DNA of 64,000 nt from Oscillospiraceae bacterium (GTDB lineage: Bacteria > Bacillota > Clostridia > Oscillospirales > Acutalibacteraceae). Below are positions 32,724 to 42,688 of this stretch, one piece after another. The number at the start of each line of letters is the position of its first letter. The stretch's first letter is position 1. The stretch spans positions 62,001-126,000 of the forward strand of contig JAISGQ010000018.1 of assembly GCA_031262985.1 (NCBI GenBank). The letters are read 5' to 3'. The position numbers and the translations under genes were made by a program. The notes beneath the pieces were generated by a model. It saw only the letters and a list, made by a program, of their open reading frames with translations. It was not told where the DNA came from and did not search any database.

Positions 32724-33905
32724 ATGAAGAGATTTGTTTATGCGGACAATGCCGCCACTACTCCCGTATCGCCTGTTGTTCTCGGCAAGATGACGGAGGT
32801 TTTAACCGATGTGTACGGAAACCCCTCCTCCATATACTCAAAGGGCAGGGAAGCCGCCGTCTTACTCGCCGAGGCGAGAGCAAAAATAGCAGGCGCGATA
32901 GGAGCTACCGAGAGGGAGATTTTCTTTACCTCCGGCGGCTCGGAGGCGGACAACTGGGCTATCAAGGGTGCTGCCGAGGTGATGGCGAAGAAGGGGAAAA
33001 AGCACATCATCACAACCGCTTTCGAGCATCACGCCGTCCTCCACTGCACTCAGAAGCTTGAGAAGAACGGCTTCGACGTGACCTACCTCCCTGTCAACAG
33101 CGACGGAGTTGTAAAGCTCGACGACTTCACTGCCGCCCTGAGGGAGGACACAGGGCTGGTCACTATAATGATGGCGAACAACGAAATCGGCACAGTACAG
33201 CCGATTTCGGAGATAGGAAAAATCTGCCGCGAGAAGGGTATTCTCCTCCACACCGACGCGGTTCAGGCTATGGGGCATATTCCCATAAACGTAGCGGACC
33301 TCTCGGTCGATATGCTTTCAGTCTCGGGGCACAAACTCCACGCCGCGAAGGGAGTTGGATTCCTCTACATCCGAAGGGGCGTGAGGATTGCTAACCTGAT
33401 GGACGGCGGCGCGCAGGAGTCCATGCGCCGCGCGGGGACGGAAAATACCGCCTCCATAGCGGGAATGGCGGCGGCAGTAGAAGACGCCGTAGCCCACATG
33501 GACGAGCGGCACTCCAAGATTTTGGCTATGAGAGAACGGCTTATAGACGAAGTTCTCAAAATAGAGCGGTCTCGGCTCAACGGCTCGCGTACCGAACGGC
33601 TGCCCGGCAACGCCAATTTCTGCTTTGAGGGCATTGAGGGCGAATCTCTGCTCCTCATGCTGGACAATCTCGGCGTGTGCGCCTCCTCCGGCTCTGCCTG
33701 CACGTCAGGCTCACTCGACCCAAGTCATGTTCTCCTCGCGATAGGATTGCCCCACGAGATAGCTCACGGCTCGCTCAGAATCAGCCTTGACTACACCAAC
33801 ACGGAGGAGAATGTGGACTACATTCTCGAAATTCTCCCCACTATCGTCAGAAAACTGCGCGATATGTCTCCTCTTTGGGACAGGATTATCGGCAGTCAGA
33901 AATAA
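32724..33905 (+). CDS. nifS: Cysteine desulfurase (NifS/IscS family)
   Basis: [37 protein letters not shown] lysine; [14 protein letters not shown] at 32724 follows GGAAAGGA. Confidence 0.96.
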   Translation: MKRFVYADNAATTPVSPVVLGKMTEVLTDVYGNPSSIYSKGREAAVLLAEARAKIAGAIGATEREIFFTSGGSEADNWAIKGAAEVMAKKGKKHIITTAFEHHAVLHCTQKLEKNGFDVTYLPVNSDGVVKLDDFTAALREDTGLVTIMMANNEIGTVQPISEIGKICREKGILLHTDAVQAMGHIPINVADLSVDMLSVSGHKLHAAKGVGFLYIRRGVRIANLMDGGAQESMRRAGTENTASIAGMAAAVEDAVAHMDERHSKILAMRERLIDEVLKIERSRLNGSRTERLPGNANFCFEGIEGESLLLMLDNLGVCASSGSACTSGSLDPSHVLLAIGLPHEIAHGSLRISLDYTNTEENVDYILEILPTIVRKLRDMSPLWDRIIGSQK

Positions 33906-33930
33906 GTATATTTTACGGAGGTATTGTTTT

Positions 33931-34374
33931 ATGTACAGTGCTAAGGTTATGGATCATTTTGCCAATCCCCGCAATGTGGGAGAACTCGCCGACGCTAACG
34001 GAGTGGGCGAAGTGGGAAACCCCAGATGCGGCGATATTATGCGTATGTACCTCAAAATAGAAAACGGGATTATTGAGGACGTAAGGTTTAAGACTTTCGG
34101 ATGCGGCGCGGCTGTGGCTACGAGTTCGATGGCTACCGAGCTTGTCAAGGGCAAGTCGCTTGAGGACGCGCTTTTGGTCACCAACAAGGCTGTTATGGAT
34201 GCTCTTGACGGACTTCCTCCCGCAAAGATTCACTGCTCCGTCCTCGCCGAACAGGCTATCAAGGCGGCTCTGTGGGACTACTACACCAATATAGGGGTAG
34301 ACCCCAAGCCTATCTTAGGGGAGATTGAATCCGACTGCCACGGATGCTGCGGCACAGAGGGCTGCGGGGTTTAA
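33931..34374 (+). CDS. nifU: NifU/IscU-type Fe-S scaffold protein
   Basis: VMDHFANPRNVGELADANGVGEVGNPRCGDIMRMYLKIENG; ATG at 33931 after ACGGAGG. Confidence 0.95.
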   Translation: MYSAKVMDHFANPRNVGELADANGVGEVGNPRCGDIMRMYLKIENGIIEDVRFKTFGCGAAVATSSMATELVKGKSLEDALLVTNKAVMDALDGLPPAKIHCSVLAEQAIKAALWDYYTNIGVDPKPILGEIESDCHGCCGTEGCGV

Positions 34375-34381
34375 GAATAAA

Positions 34382-34665
34382 CTAAAATCTGTTGCCAAGG
34401 AGTTAGAATTTGGGTCAAGCCTTTGCAAAGGCTTGCATGGTTCACATTCTAAATTAACTAACAAAACAATGCAAGAAAAGCCTAAAAAGTCATATGTGAA
34501 ATTTTTTCGTGCTTTTCTTTGTTGTTTTCTAAGTTAATTTAGAATCGGACAGAGTCTTAAGTCGCTCTCCGCAGAGAGCGAAACTCTTTTATCGTCAGAA
34601 AAACGCAGTGAGGGAGCATGGACCCCTCGTCGGGGGTTCCCTGTGTAGGTCGCCTTGCGACCTAC
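34382..34665 (+). repeat. Multi-hairpin repeat family 1, copy c (interrupted by a palindromic insert)
   Basis: Same end sequences as copies b/d/e; begins 7 nt after the nifU stop; lacks the TGTCCCTAAGGACA hairpin. Confidence 0.9.
34446..34545. mobile_element. 100-bp near-palindromic MITE-like insert nested in repeat copy c
   Basis: Perfect 14-bp terminal inverted repeats ATTCTAAATTAACT/AGTTAATTTAGAAT; interior also largely complementary. Confidence 0.7.
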
Positions 34666-34762
34666 TTATTATTTATACTGATAACCAATTAAAATATCTA
34701 TGCCTTTATAAAATTTTCGTCATATATAGTATCAGTTATTACCGAACGGAGTAGTTTATCAT

Positions 34763-35404
34763 ATGAAATATTCACACATTATCTGGGATTTTAACGGCAC
34801 TCTCCTCGACGATATGGAGGCGGGAATAAAGAGCGAAAACGTACTTCTCCAAAGGCGGAATATGCCTCTAATCGAGAGTGAGGAGCAGTATCGCGCCGCC
34901 TTTTGCTTCCCCGTCATTGATTTTTACAAGAAGCTGGGCTACGACTTCTCCCGCGAAAGCTACTCCGAGTTAGCCTGCGAGTGGACGGAGCAGTACATAA
35001 AATTTTCCGCAGACGCGAAGCTTTTCCCCTACGTTCCGACTATCCTCGGCATGATACAGCAGACGGGAGCAAGGCAGATTATTTTGTCCGCGAGCGAGCA
35101 GACACTCCTTCGCGGGCAGGTGGAGAAGCTGGGTATACTTGAGTATTTTGATACTGTACTGGGGCTTGATAACAACCACGCCCTCGACAAGACGGCTATC
35201 GCAAAACAGTGGGTCGCAGAGGAGAAGCCGCAAAAAATGCTCCTCATAGGCGACACCTCCCACGATATGGAGGTAGCCGAAAGTATCGGCGCGGACTGTC
35301 TGCTGATTGCAAACGGGCATCAGTCCTACAACTATCTGAAAGAGCGGGGAGCTACACTCCTCGGCACTATTTGCGAAGTGGTGAATTTTCTGGAGATTAT
35401 GTGA
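34763..35404 (+). CDS. HAD-family hydrolase (phosphoglycolate phosphatase-like)
   Basis: IIWDFNGTLLDD motif I; LIGDTSHDMEVAESIGADCLLI motif IV. Confidence 0.92.
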   Translation: MKYSHIIWDFNGTLLDDMEAGIKSENVLLQRRNMPLIESEEQYRAAFCFPVIDFYKKLGYDFSRESYSELACEWTEQYIKFSADAKLFPYVPTILGMIQQTGARQIILSASEQTLLRGQVEKLGILEYFDTVLGLDNNHALDKTAIAKQWVAEEKPQKMLLIGDTSHDMEVAESIGADCLLIANGHQSYNYLKERGATLLGTICEVVNFLEIM

Positions 35405-35471
35405 TGTGTGGAACTGCGAAAAAACAGCAAAGTGAATGAGATTAACAGAGTGTTGTATGGGGGACTGCCGA

Positions 35472-35936
35472 ATGCCAAAAGCTGAAATCACAACAATGGT
35501 AATGATACAAAACCCCGCCACAGGTAAGGTTCTCGTGCAGGAACGGGTGAAAAATTGGAAGGGTTACGCTTTCCCCGGTGGTCACATCAACGACGGCGAG
35601 AGCTTATACGACTGCGCCGTGCGGGAGATTCGGGAAGAAACCGGACTTGTCATCCGAAATCTGAAATCTTGCGGATTGGTGCATTGGTTCAACAATAAAA
35701 CGTCTGACCGTATGATGATATTTTTGTACAAGACAAGTGATTTTAAGGGCGAGGTCATCTCTAACGATGAGGGGATAAACGATTGGATGGATGTTGCCGC
35801 ACTTCGAGCTGCCTTGAACAGCGGAAAGCAGACAAACAGCTTTTACGTTTATCAACCGCTCTTTTTTGACGATAAATACAGTGAAGCTTTCTGCTCGTGG
35901 AACGACGACGAACCTTTTGAGATGGAGTACAGATAA
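35472..35936 (+). CDS. NUDIX hydrolase
   Basis: GHINDGESLYDCAVREIREETGLVI Nudix box; start uncertain (35436-35472). Confidence 0.92.
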   Translation: MPKAEITTMVMIQNPATGKVLVQERVKNWKGYAFPGGHINDGESLYDCAVREIREETGLVIRNLKSCGLVHWFNNKTSDRMMIFLYKTSDFKGEVISNDEGINDWMDVAALRAALNSGKQTNSFYVYQPLFFDDKYSEAFCSWNDDEPFEMEYR

Positions 35937-35964
35937 AGCTTTTTAAACGGTAAATAATACTACG

Positions 35965-36102
35965 CCGCCCGCAGGCGGTACTTCACGTTGTCCGAAAGGG
36001 CAACACTTCACTCCGCCCGCAGGCGGTGCTTCATGGCATGAAATTCAATTTCATGCCGATTCACAAAGAAACTGTAGCAAAACTTCGTTTTGCTACAGTT
36101 TC
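35965..36102. repeat. CTTCA-linked hairpin array (family 2, copy 1), ending in a bidirectional terminator hairpin
   Basis: CCGCCcgcaGGCGG twice, GTTGTCCgaaaGGGCAAC, GGCATGAAATTcAATTTCATGCC, GAAACTGTAGCAAAACttcGTTTTGCTACAGTTTC, joined by acttcac-like linkers. Confidence 0.85.
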
Positions 36103-36110
36103 TTTTATTC

Positions 36111-37460
36111 TTACAGCCCGAGCAATGAGCTTGCAATGGTAAAGTAAACAAAAAGCGAAATCGCATCCACTATAGTAGTGATAAACGGACTTGACATTAC
36201 TGCGGGGTCGAAGCCGAGCTTCTTCGATATAAGCGGCAGAATACAGCCGATAACCTTGGCGATAAGCACCGTCACCCCAATGGTAATGCAAACTACAACG
36301 GCGACCAGAACATCAACTCTGTCGATAAGCATCAGCTTGGCAAAGTTGGCCACCGCAAGTGTTACGCCTACAAGAGCGGAAACCCTTACTTCCTTCCACA
36401 GGACCGACAAGAGGTCGGAAAACGAAATCTCGCCGAGAGAAATTCCTCTTATCACAGTGACGGACGCCTGACTTCCTGCGTTTCCTCCCGTGTCCATGAG
36501 CATGGGGATAAACGCAGTCAGTACGATACTCGCGGCGAGTGCACTCTCGAATGATGTGATTATATACCCCGTAAAAGTGGACGAAATCATGAGTATAAGC
36601 AGCCATGGTATTCTGTTCTTAAATATCGAAAAGATACTCGTTTTCATGTACGGCTTTTCAGAAGGAGTCATAGCCGCCATCTTCTCAATATCCTCCGTAG
36701 CCTCCTCCTGAATGACGTCGATAGCGTCGTCAACCGTCACGATACCCACAAGGCGATTGTCTCCGTCTACAATCGGGATAGCGAGGAAGCCGTATTTGCC
36801 GAGGAGATTAGCCACGTACTCCTGATCGTCATGAGTGCGTGCAAAGACTATATTTGTTTCCATTATGTCACATATCACGGTGTCGCTCTCCTTGAGGAGA
36901 AGCTCGCGAACCGTAACCAAGCCCAGAAGCACTCTGTTCTCATCGGTGACATAGCAGGTGTAAATTGTTTCTTTATCGACACCTGTGCTTCGGATTTTCC
37001 GAAACGCATCCTTTACCGTCATGTCGCGCTTGAGGTTGACATACTCGGTAGTCATAATACTCCCCGCGCTATCCTTAGGATATTGCAGGAACTGATTTAT
37101 AAGATTTCTCTTTTCCATAGGAGTGTTCTGCAAGATTCGTTTTACAACACTCGCGGGCATCTCCTCAATCATATCAACTGTATCATCAAGATACAATTCT
37201 TCGATTACGTCGGAGAGTTCCTTGTCGCTGAACGCCTTTATCAGAACCTCCTGCTCGTCGCTGTCGATATACGCAAATGTGTCCGCCGCCAGCTCCTTCG
37301 GCAGAATTCTGAAAACTACCGGCATCTGAGCCTCGGGCAGTTCCCCAAGAAGCAGGGCAATGTCAACGGGATTTTCGTTTTCGAACAGCTTCCTCATCTC
37401 CACAAACTTCTTGTCCTTCGCAAGCGCAAGAGCAGTGTCGATGAAATTCATCTCATCCAT
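36111..37460 (-). CDS. mgtE: MgtE family magnesium transporter
   Basis: MgtE N domain, CBS pair, PMLMDTGGNAGSQASVTVIRGI; likely ATG at 37460 rather than the track start 37598. Confidence 0.95.
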   Translation of the reverse strand: MDEMNFIDTALALAKDKKFVEMRKLFENENPVDIALLLGELPEAQMPVVFRILPKELAADTFAYIDSDEQEVLIKAFSDKELSDVIEELYLDDTVDMIEEMPASVVKRILQNTPMEKRNLINQFLQYPKDSAGSIMTTEYVNLKRDMTVKDAFRKIRSTGVDKETIYTCYVTDENRVLLGLVTVRELLLKESDTVICDIMETNIVFARTHDDQEYVANLLGKYGFLAIPIVDGDNRLVGIVTVDDAIDVIQEEATEDIEKMAAMTPSEKPYMKTSIFSIFKNRIPWLLILMISSTFTGYIITSFESALAASIVLTAFIPMLMDTGGNAGSQASVTVIRGISLGEISFSDLLSVLWKEVRVSALVGVTLAVANFAKLMLIDRVDVLVAVVVCITIGVTVLIAKVIGCILPLISKKLGFDPAVMSSPFITTIVDAISLFVYFTIASSLLGL

Positions 37461-37750
37461 GTTTATTCCTCCTTTTTTAGGTTTTGCCAAAAAGGCGGAA
37501 GTACGAAACACGAACCCAATCCAAATGTATATTTTATTTTTGAAAGAGTACGGTGAAACGACAGCCAAAGCCGCCGCGACTTCGCCCGTCAGGCTCACTT
37601 TCAGAAACAGCTATACCTCCGGGGTTCGCCGCTCCATTACTTCCAGCTTCCATGTCGTTCACCTCTCCTTCGTCATTACAGTAAAATTTATAGTTTGCCT
37701 TACAGCACCAAGAGATAGTATACCACACCTGCGGTAAAAATAGAAGTATT

Positions 37751-37846
37751 TTATTTCAATTTCTCAATTTCATTGACAAAATACAGGCTCATGATATTCG
37801 CATCCTCTCGTGGGGAGGAGTAGAAATTCGGACGATACGAATACAT
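37751..37846 (-). pseudogene. 3'-terminal fragment duplicate of rimI (31-codon ORF MYSYRPNFYSSPREDANIMSLYFVNEIEKLK)
   Basis: 57-bp direct repeat of the rimI 3' end (37778-37834 vs 37866-37922) with 4 differences, all synonymous. Confidence 0.85.
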
Positions 37847-37847
37847 C

Positions 37848-38357
37848 TTACTGCTTATCTCCTGTAAAATACAAGCTCATGATGTTCGCGTCCTCTCGCG
37901 GGGAGGAGTAGAAATTCGGACGTATCCCAATTGACTTAAATCCGAGAGCTTCATAGAGTGCGATAGCCTCCGTGTTGCTGATTCGCACCTCCAAGCTCAG
38001 TTCCTCTATGTAAAGTTCTTTGCATTTACATATTAAAGCCTCCATTAATGCCCGCGCTATGCCCTGCCTTCTGTACTTCTTCGTGACGGCGACATTGCAA
38101 ATCATGGAGAACCCGCCTGCAAATTGCATACCCGCATATCCGGCGACCGTCCCCGTCTCCTTCCCCTCCGCCTCGCACACAACAAAGCAGGCGGCGGAGT
38201 TTTCCACCTCCTCTGCGACGCTTCGTTCGCTCCACGGGGAGGAGAAGCACTCCCTTTCGATAGCCGCCACTGCCTCTACGTGAGAGTAACTAAGTGGCAC
38301 TATGCGGTAGTTGCCGCCTACCCCGCTCTGCTCATTGGTTTTTTCCGTATCACTCAA
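37848..38357 (-). CDS. rimI: Ribosomal-protein-alanine N-acetyltransferase
   Basis: 169 aa GNAT; NVAVTKKYRRQGIARALMEALI; LEVRISNTEAIALYEALGFKSIGIRPNFYSSPREDANIMSL. Confidence 0.92.
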   Translation of the reverse strand: MSDTEKTNEQSGVGGNYRIVPLSYSHVEAVAAIERECFSSPWSERSVAEEVENSAACFVVCEAEGKETGTVAGYAGMQFAGGFSMICNVAVTKKYRRQGIARALMEALICKCKELYIEELSLEVRISNTEAIALYEALGFKSIGIRPNFYSSPREDANIMSLYFTGDKQ

Positions 38358-38390
38358 TCTGCATCTCCATCCTTCTATCGCAGTTCCGTA

Positions 38391-41009
38391 CTATCCCTTT
38401 GCGTCATACCACGTTTTCGCCGTATTGCCGTCAACTGAAAGCTCCACACTGAGCTTAGCGGCGGAGCGCATCTCCTCCACCAGTATTTCTTTAGCGAGAG
38501 CGGCTTCACTTTCGGGACACTCCAATATCAGCTCATCATGCACCTGTAGGACGAGCCGCGATTGCATATGCTCCGCGCGAAGTCTCCTCCACACCTTCAC
38601 CATGGCGATTTTGATTATATCGGCGGCAGTGCCCTGTATAGGCATATTCCTTGCCACCCTTTCGCCGAAGGAACGCATATTGAAGTTGGAGGAGGAAAGC
38701 TCGGGGAGGTAACGCCGCCTGCCGTAGAGTGTTTCGGCATAGCCCTTCTCCTTCGCGTCGGCAATCATTTTGCTCATGTATTTGTCAATCTCGGGATAGG
38801 TTCGAAGGTAGCCCTTTATATACTCCGACGCCTCTTTTTGGCTGATACCCAAATCCTTCGAGAGGGAAAACGCGCCTATTCCGTAGACAATGCCGAAGTT
38901 TACCGCCTTCGCGTTAGAACGCATGGAGGGAGTTACCTCCTCCTCGGGGACACCGAAAACCTGCGCCGCTGTCATTTTGTGTATGTCCTCGCCGCTTTTA
39001 AATCCGTCTATCATCCTTTGGTCGTTCGAGCAGTGAGCCAAAACACGCAGTTCAATCTGACTGTAGTCGGCGTCCGCTAAGAGCCAGCCGTCGTTTGCGA
39101 TGAAGAACTTCCTCATCTGACTGCCAAGCTCTGTCCTGACGGGAATATTCTGCAAATTCGGCTCAGTACTGCTTATTCTGCCTGTTCTGGTCTCCGTCTG
39201 ATTGAAGCTCGAGTGAATACGCCCGTCCTGCGCCACTGCCTTCTGCAAGCCGACGCAGTATGTGGAGTTGAGCTTTGCGAGCATTCTGTGCTCCATAATC
39301 AAATCAACCACAGGATGAACTCCGCGCAGTCCCTCCAAAACCTCGGCGTTGGTGGAGTAGCCCGTCTTTGTCTTCTTGCCGCCGGGGAGCATGAGCTTGC
39401 CGAACAGCACCTCCCCCACCTGCCGCGGGCTGTTTATGTTAAACTCGTAGCCGGCGTACTTGTATATCTCCTCTGTGATTTCCGTTATCTTAGAATCAAG
39501 CTCCCCGCCGAACCGCGCTATGCCATCTACGTCTACGCGGAAGCCCAATTGCTCCATATCGGCGAGAACGACAGCCAGCGGAATTTCAATTTCCGTGAGG
39601 AGTGCTTTCTGGTTGTTTTTATCTATCTCAAAGCTGAGCTTTCTGCATATTTCGGGAAAACGCTCCGCCTTTGCCGAAAGGAGCATAAACGGCGGAATGT
39701 TTTCGGGGAGCGGCGTGGAGTACAGCTCGCACAGCCGCTCGTAGCTATATGAGCTTGCGGACGGGTTGAGTATATACGCCGCGAGCATTAAGCCCATCTC
39801 ACAGCCGCATATTTCTATGTTTTCAGTAATGAGTGCCTTTGCCGCAGATTTAAGGTCATACGTCCGCTTTGCTATGGAGGGGTCGGGCATAACCTGAGAC
39901 AGGAAATTGTGAGCGGCCTCCTTTGACAAAATCAGTGTTTTCCCCTCAAAGGAAACGGCAAGCTCCGAGATACTCCCCTCGCTACATTCGCAGAGGAAGG
40001 AAACCTCCTTCGACGCTATCACCTGTGGGAGCAGTGCCTCTGCCTCCTCGCCGAAAAGCACGCAGGAGCTGTCCTGCTGCGCGATGTCGGGAGTCTCCGC
40101 GCCTAGTATCGCTCCGCCGAAAAGGTCAATTTGTTCGTTTTGCTTGAGCGAGAGACGCTCTATCATCTTGAACATCTCAAGGCGGCGGAGCTGTGACATT
40201 GCCGAATTGGTGTCTATCGGCGCGGGGATGTAGTCGGAAAGCTCAAGCGAAACAGGCGCGTCAGTGCGGACTGTGCCGAGAGTGCGGCTCAAATACGCCA
40301 TCTCCTTGTCCTCCACGAGCTTTTTTCTCATGCTGTCCTTTATCTCGTCGCTGTCAATGCTGCCGTACACTCCGTCGAGGGAGCCGAATTTCTGAATGAG
40401 CGCGAGTGCCCCCTTCTCCCCTATTCCGCGAACTCCGGGGATGTTGTCGCTCGTGTCGCCCTGTATCGCCTTTATGTCAATCAGACTGCGCGGAGTAACC
40501 CCGAAATTAGCGGAAATTACCTCCTCATCGTAGATAACCGACTCGGGTCTGCCCGCCTTTGTTGAAAGGAGGCGAACGGTCACTCCTTCGCCTATCAGCT
40601 GTAGGGAGTCCTTGTCGCCCGTGGCTATTACGCAGGCGTCGCCCGTCTCCCTGCAACGCTGTGCCAGAGTGCCGAGTATGTCGTCCGCCTCGAACCCCTC
40701 GGCGGAGAGCAGCTTGTACCCAAGGGCGGCGAGCAGGTTTTGAAGGGGCTGCATCTGCGAAAAAAGCTCCTCCGGCATACCCTTCCTCTTCGCCTTGTAG
40801 CCGTCGTAAAGCTTGTGCCTGAATGTGGGAGCTTTCAGGTCGAAGGCTATTGCAACGCCGTCCGGATTGGTCTCCTCCATTATTTTAAGGAGCATACTCA
40901 TAAAGCCGTGTATGGCGTTAGTGGGCTGCCCGTCTTTCGTTGTGAGCGGTCTGATTCCGTAAAAGGCTCTGTTAACCACGCTGTTTCCGTCAACTGCAAG
41001 AATTTTCAT
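38391..41009 (-). CDS. polA: DNA polymerase I
   Basis: 5'-3' exo domain plus polymerase motifs (DYSQIELRVLAHCS, RRYLPELSS, QVHDELILE); ATG at 41009 likely. Confidence 0.97.
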   Translation of the reverse strand: MKILAVDGNSVVNRAFYGIRPLTTKDGQPTNAIHGFMSMLLKIMEETNPDGVAIAFDLKAPTFRHKLYDGYKAKRKGMPEELFSQMQPLQNLLAALGYKLLSAEGFEADDILGTLAQRCRETGDACVIATGDKDSLQLIGEGVTVRLLSTKAGRPESVIYDEEVISANFGVTPRSLIDIKAIQGDTSDNIPGVRGIGEKGALALIQKFGSLDGVYGSIDSDEIKDSMRKKLVEDKEMAYLSRTLGTVRTDAPVSLELSDYIPAPIDTNSAMSQLRRLEMFKMIERLSLKQNEQIDLFGGAILGAETPDIAQQDSSCVLFGEEAEALLPQVIASKEVSFLCECSEGSISELAVSFEGKTLILSKEAAHNFLSQVMPDPSIAKRTYDLKSAAKALITENIEICGCEMGLMLAAYILNPSASSYSYERLCELYSTPLPENIPPFMLLSAKAERFPEICRKLSFEIDKNNQKALLTEIEIPLAVVLADMEQLGFRVDVDGIARFGGELDSKITEITEEIYKYAGYEFNINSPRQVGEVLFGKLMLPGGKKTKTGYSTNAEVLEGLRGVHPVVDLIMEHRMLAKLNSTYCVGLQKAVAQDGRIHSSFNQTETRTGRISSTEPNLQNIPVRTELGSQMRKFFIANDGWLLADADYSQIELRVLAHCSNDQRMIDGFKSGEDIHKMTAAQVFGVPEEEVTPSMRSNAKAVNFGIVYGIGAFSLSKDLGISQKEASEYIKGYLRTYPEIDKYMSKMIADAKEKGYAETLYGRRRYLPELSSSNFNMRSFGERVARNMPIQGTAADIIKIAMVKVWRRLRAEHMQSRLVLQVHDELILECPESEAALAKEILVEEMRSAAKLSVELSVDGNTAKTWYDAKG

Positions 41010-41109
41010 ATGTGAAATTCTCCCTTCTGCTATCTTCATAGATTATAGCAAAATTGTGTGCTGATTTAAAGGGAGTAAGTAAAATTTAAGTTTATCTTTA
41101 CTTTTTCGT

Positions 41110-41138
41110 TTGCGAAACCTAAAGTTTTGTGCTATACT
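41110..41138 (+). promoter_or_regulatory. Sigma-A-type promoter of the SPFH gene
   Basis: TTGCGA (41110), 17-bp spacer, TATACT (41133). Confidence 0.6.
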
Positions 41139-41187
41139 TTCTCACGGGAAATCAATTTAAAAATCAAATTTATTGGAGGAACTAATC

Positions 41188-41997
41188 ATGGCAGATGTAA
41201 CAAATTTAATCAAGCAAAAGCAAATCAAGAAAATCATCCTTATCGGTGCGATTATTGTGGCGGTATTCCTCGTTTTCTCATCCTTTATTGTCTTTGTTCC
41301 GGCAGGACAAAAGGGCGTGCTGATGAACTTCGGCGCAGTCTCCGAACGCACACTGGAGGAGGGAATTAATTTTAAAATCCCCATTGTGCAGTCGGTTCAG
41401 CTTATCAACACGCGTGTGCAGAAATTTGAGTCGACTGGAAACAACTCCTCCAGCCGCGACTTGCAGACAATCGAGAGCAACATCGCGATAAACTACCGCG
41501 TCAAAGCCGATCAGGTGGCGAACCTCTACAAAAACATCGGTTTGGAGTACGAATCGACCATCATCAGTCCGGCTCTGAGCGAGGTAGTCAAATCGGTCAC
41601 CGCTCTCTACACCGCAGAGGAGCTTATAACAAAGCGTCCCGAGGTCAGTGAGCAGATGAAGGAGCAGCTTCAGACAAAGCTCGCCAACAAATATATAATG
41701 GTAGACAGCTTCAATATTATCAACTTCCAGTTCTCCGAGGCGTTCAACAAGGCTATCGAGGAGAAGCAGATCGCCGAGCAGGAGGCTCTCAAGGCTAAGT
41801 ACGAGCTTGAGAAGGTCGGAATCGAGAAGGAGCAGGCAATTTTGAAGGCGGAGGGCGAGGCTCAGGCTCTCAAGCTCAGAAAGCAGGAGCTTAACGACCA
41901 GATTATTATGCTCGAATTTATCAATAAGTGGGACGGCAAAATGCCTACCTACTACGGAGGAGAAGGACTTATATTCAGTTTAACGGGCAATAACTAA
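41188..41997 (+). CDS. Prohibitin/SPFH-domain protein
   Basis: FIVFVPAGQKGVLMNFGAVSERTLEEGINFKIPIVQSV; coiled coil EEKQIAEQEALKAKYELEKV. Confidence 0.92.
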   Translation: MADVTNLIKQKQIKKIILIGAIIVAVFLVFSSFIVFVPAGQKGVLMNFGAVSERTLEEGINFKIPIVQSVQLINTRVQKFESTGNNSSSRDLQTIESNIAINYRVKADQVANLYKNIGLEYESTIISPALSEVVKSVTALYTAEELITKRPEVSEQMKEQLQTKLANKYIMVDSFNIINFQFSEAFNKAIEEKQIAEQEALKAKYELEKVGIEKEQAILKAEGEAQALKLRKQELNDQIIMLEFINKWDGKMPTYYGGEGLIFSLTGNN

Positions 41998-42087
41998 TCG
42001 CTGTCAGAAGGAAGCCTATGAAGGTGTTGCGAAGCAGTACTTTCATAGGCAAAGCAATAACACATTACGAAATGGGAGGAAACACCT

Positions 42088-42666
42088 GTGGAAAGCAGCT
42101 TCTTCGCCATGCTATCGCGCATGAAATACATCTCCCGCTGGTCACTCATGAGGAATACACTCAGCGAAAGTCTCAGTCAGCACACACTCGAAACCGTGAT
42201 ACTCTCCCACGCTCTGGCGGTCATTCACAATGAGCGGTTCGGCGGAAGCATCAACGCGGAGCATATCGCCATGCTCGCCCTCTACCACGATGCGTCGGAG
42301 ATAATCACGGGGGATTTGCCCACGCCGATTAAGTACTACAACGAGGTTCTCCGCTCCTCCTATCGGGAGGTCGAGGAGATGGCGGCGGACAAGCTTACTG
42401 ATATGCTGCCGCCATATTTGCAGGGGAGCTACTCCCCTCTCCTCCACCAGAAAGGCAGCGCGGAGGAACTGAGGTTCGTCAAGGCGGCGGATAAGCTCAG
42501 TGCGCTCATCAAGTGTCTGGAGGAGAAGAACGCCGGAAACCTCGAATTCTCCAGCGCGGAGCAAAGCACGATGAAGGCACTCAAGAATATGGAGATGCCC
42601 GAGGTAGAGGTGTTTTTCGAGGAGTTTATTAAGGCGTATACTTTAACTCTCGACCAACAGGGATAA
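42088..42666 (+). CDS. 5'-deoxynucleotidase, YfbR-like HD domain
   Basis: LSQHTLETVILSHAL ... ALYHDASEIITGDLPTPIKYYN. Confidence 0.92.
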   Translation: MESSFFAMLSRMKYISRWSLMRNTLSESLSQHTLETVILSHALAVIHNERFGGSINAEHIAMLALYHDASEIITGDLPTPIKYYNEVLRSSYREVEEMAADKLTDMLPPYLQGSYSPLLHQKGSAEELRFVKAADKLSALIKCLEEKNAGNLEFSSAEQSTMKALKNMEMPEVEVFFEEFIKAYTLTLDQQG

Positions 42667-42688
42667 TGCCTACTGACATAAACAACGG

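Noticed and set aside
39780-40100. Degenerate 3'-5' exonuclease region of DNA polymerase I
   Set aside because: The DxE-type exo I motif is not apparent, but loss of proofreading in PolA is common in Firmicutes, so it is not unusual.
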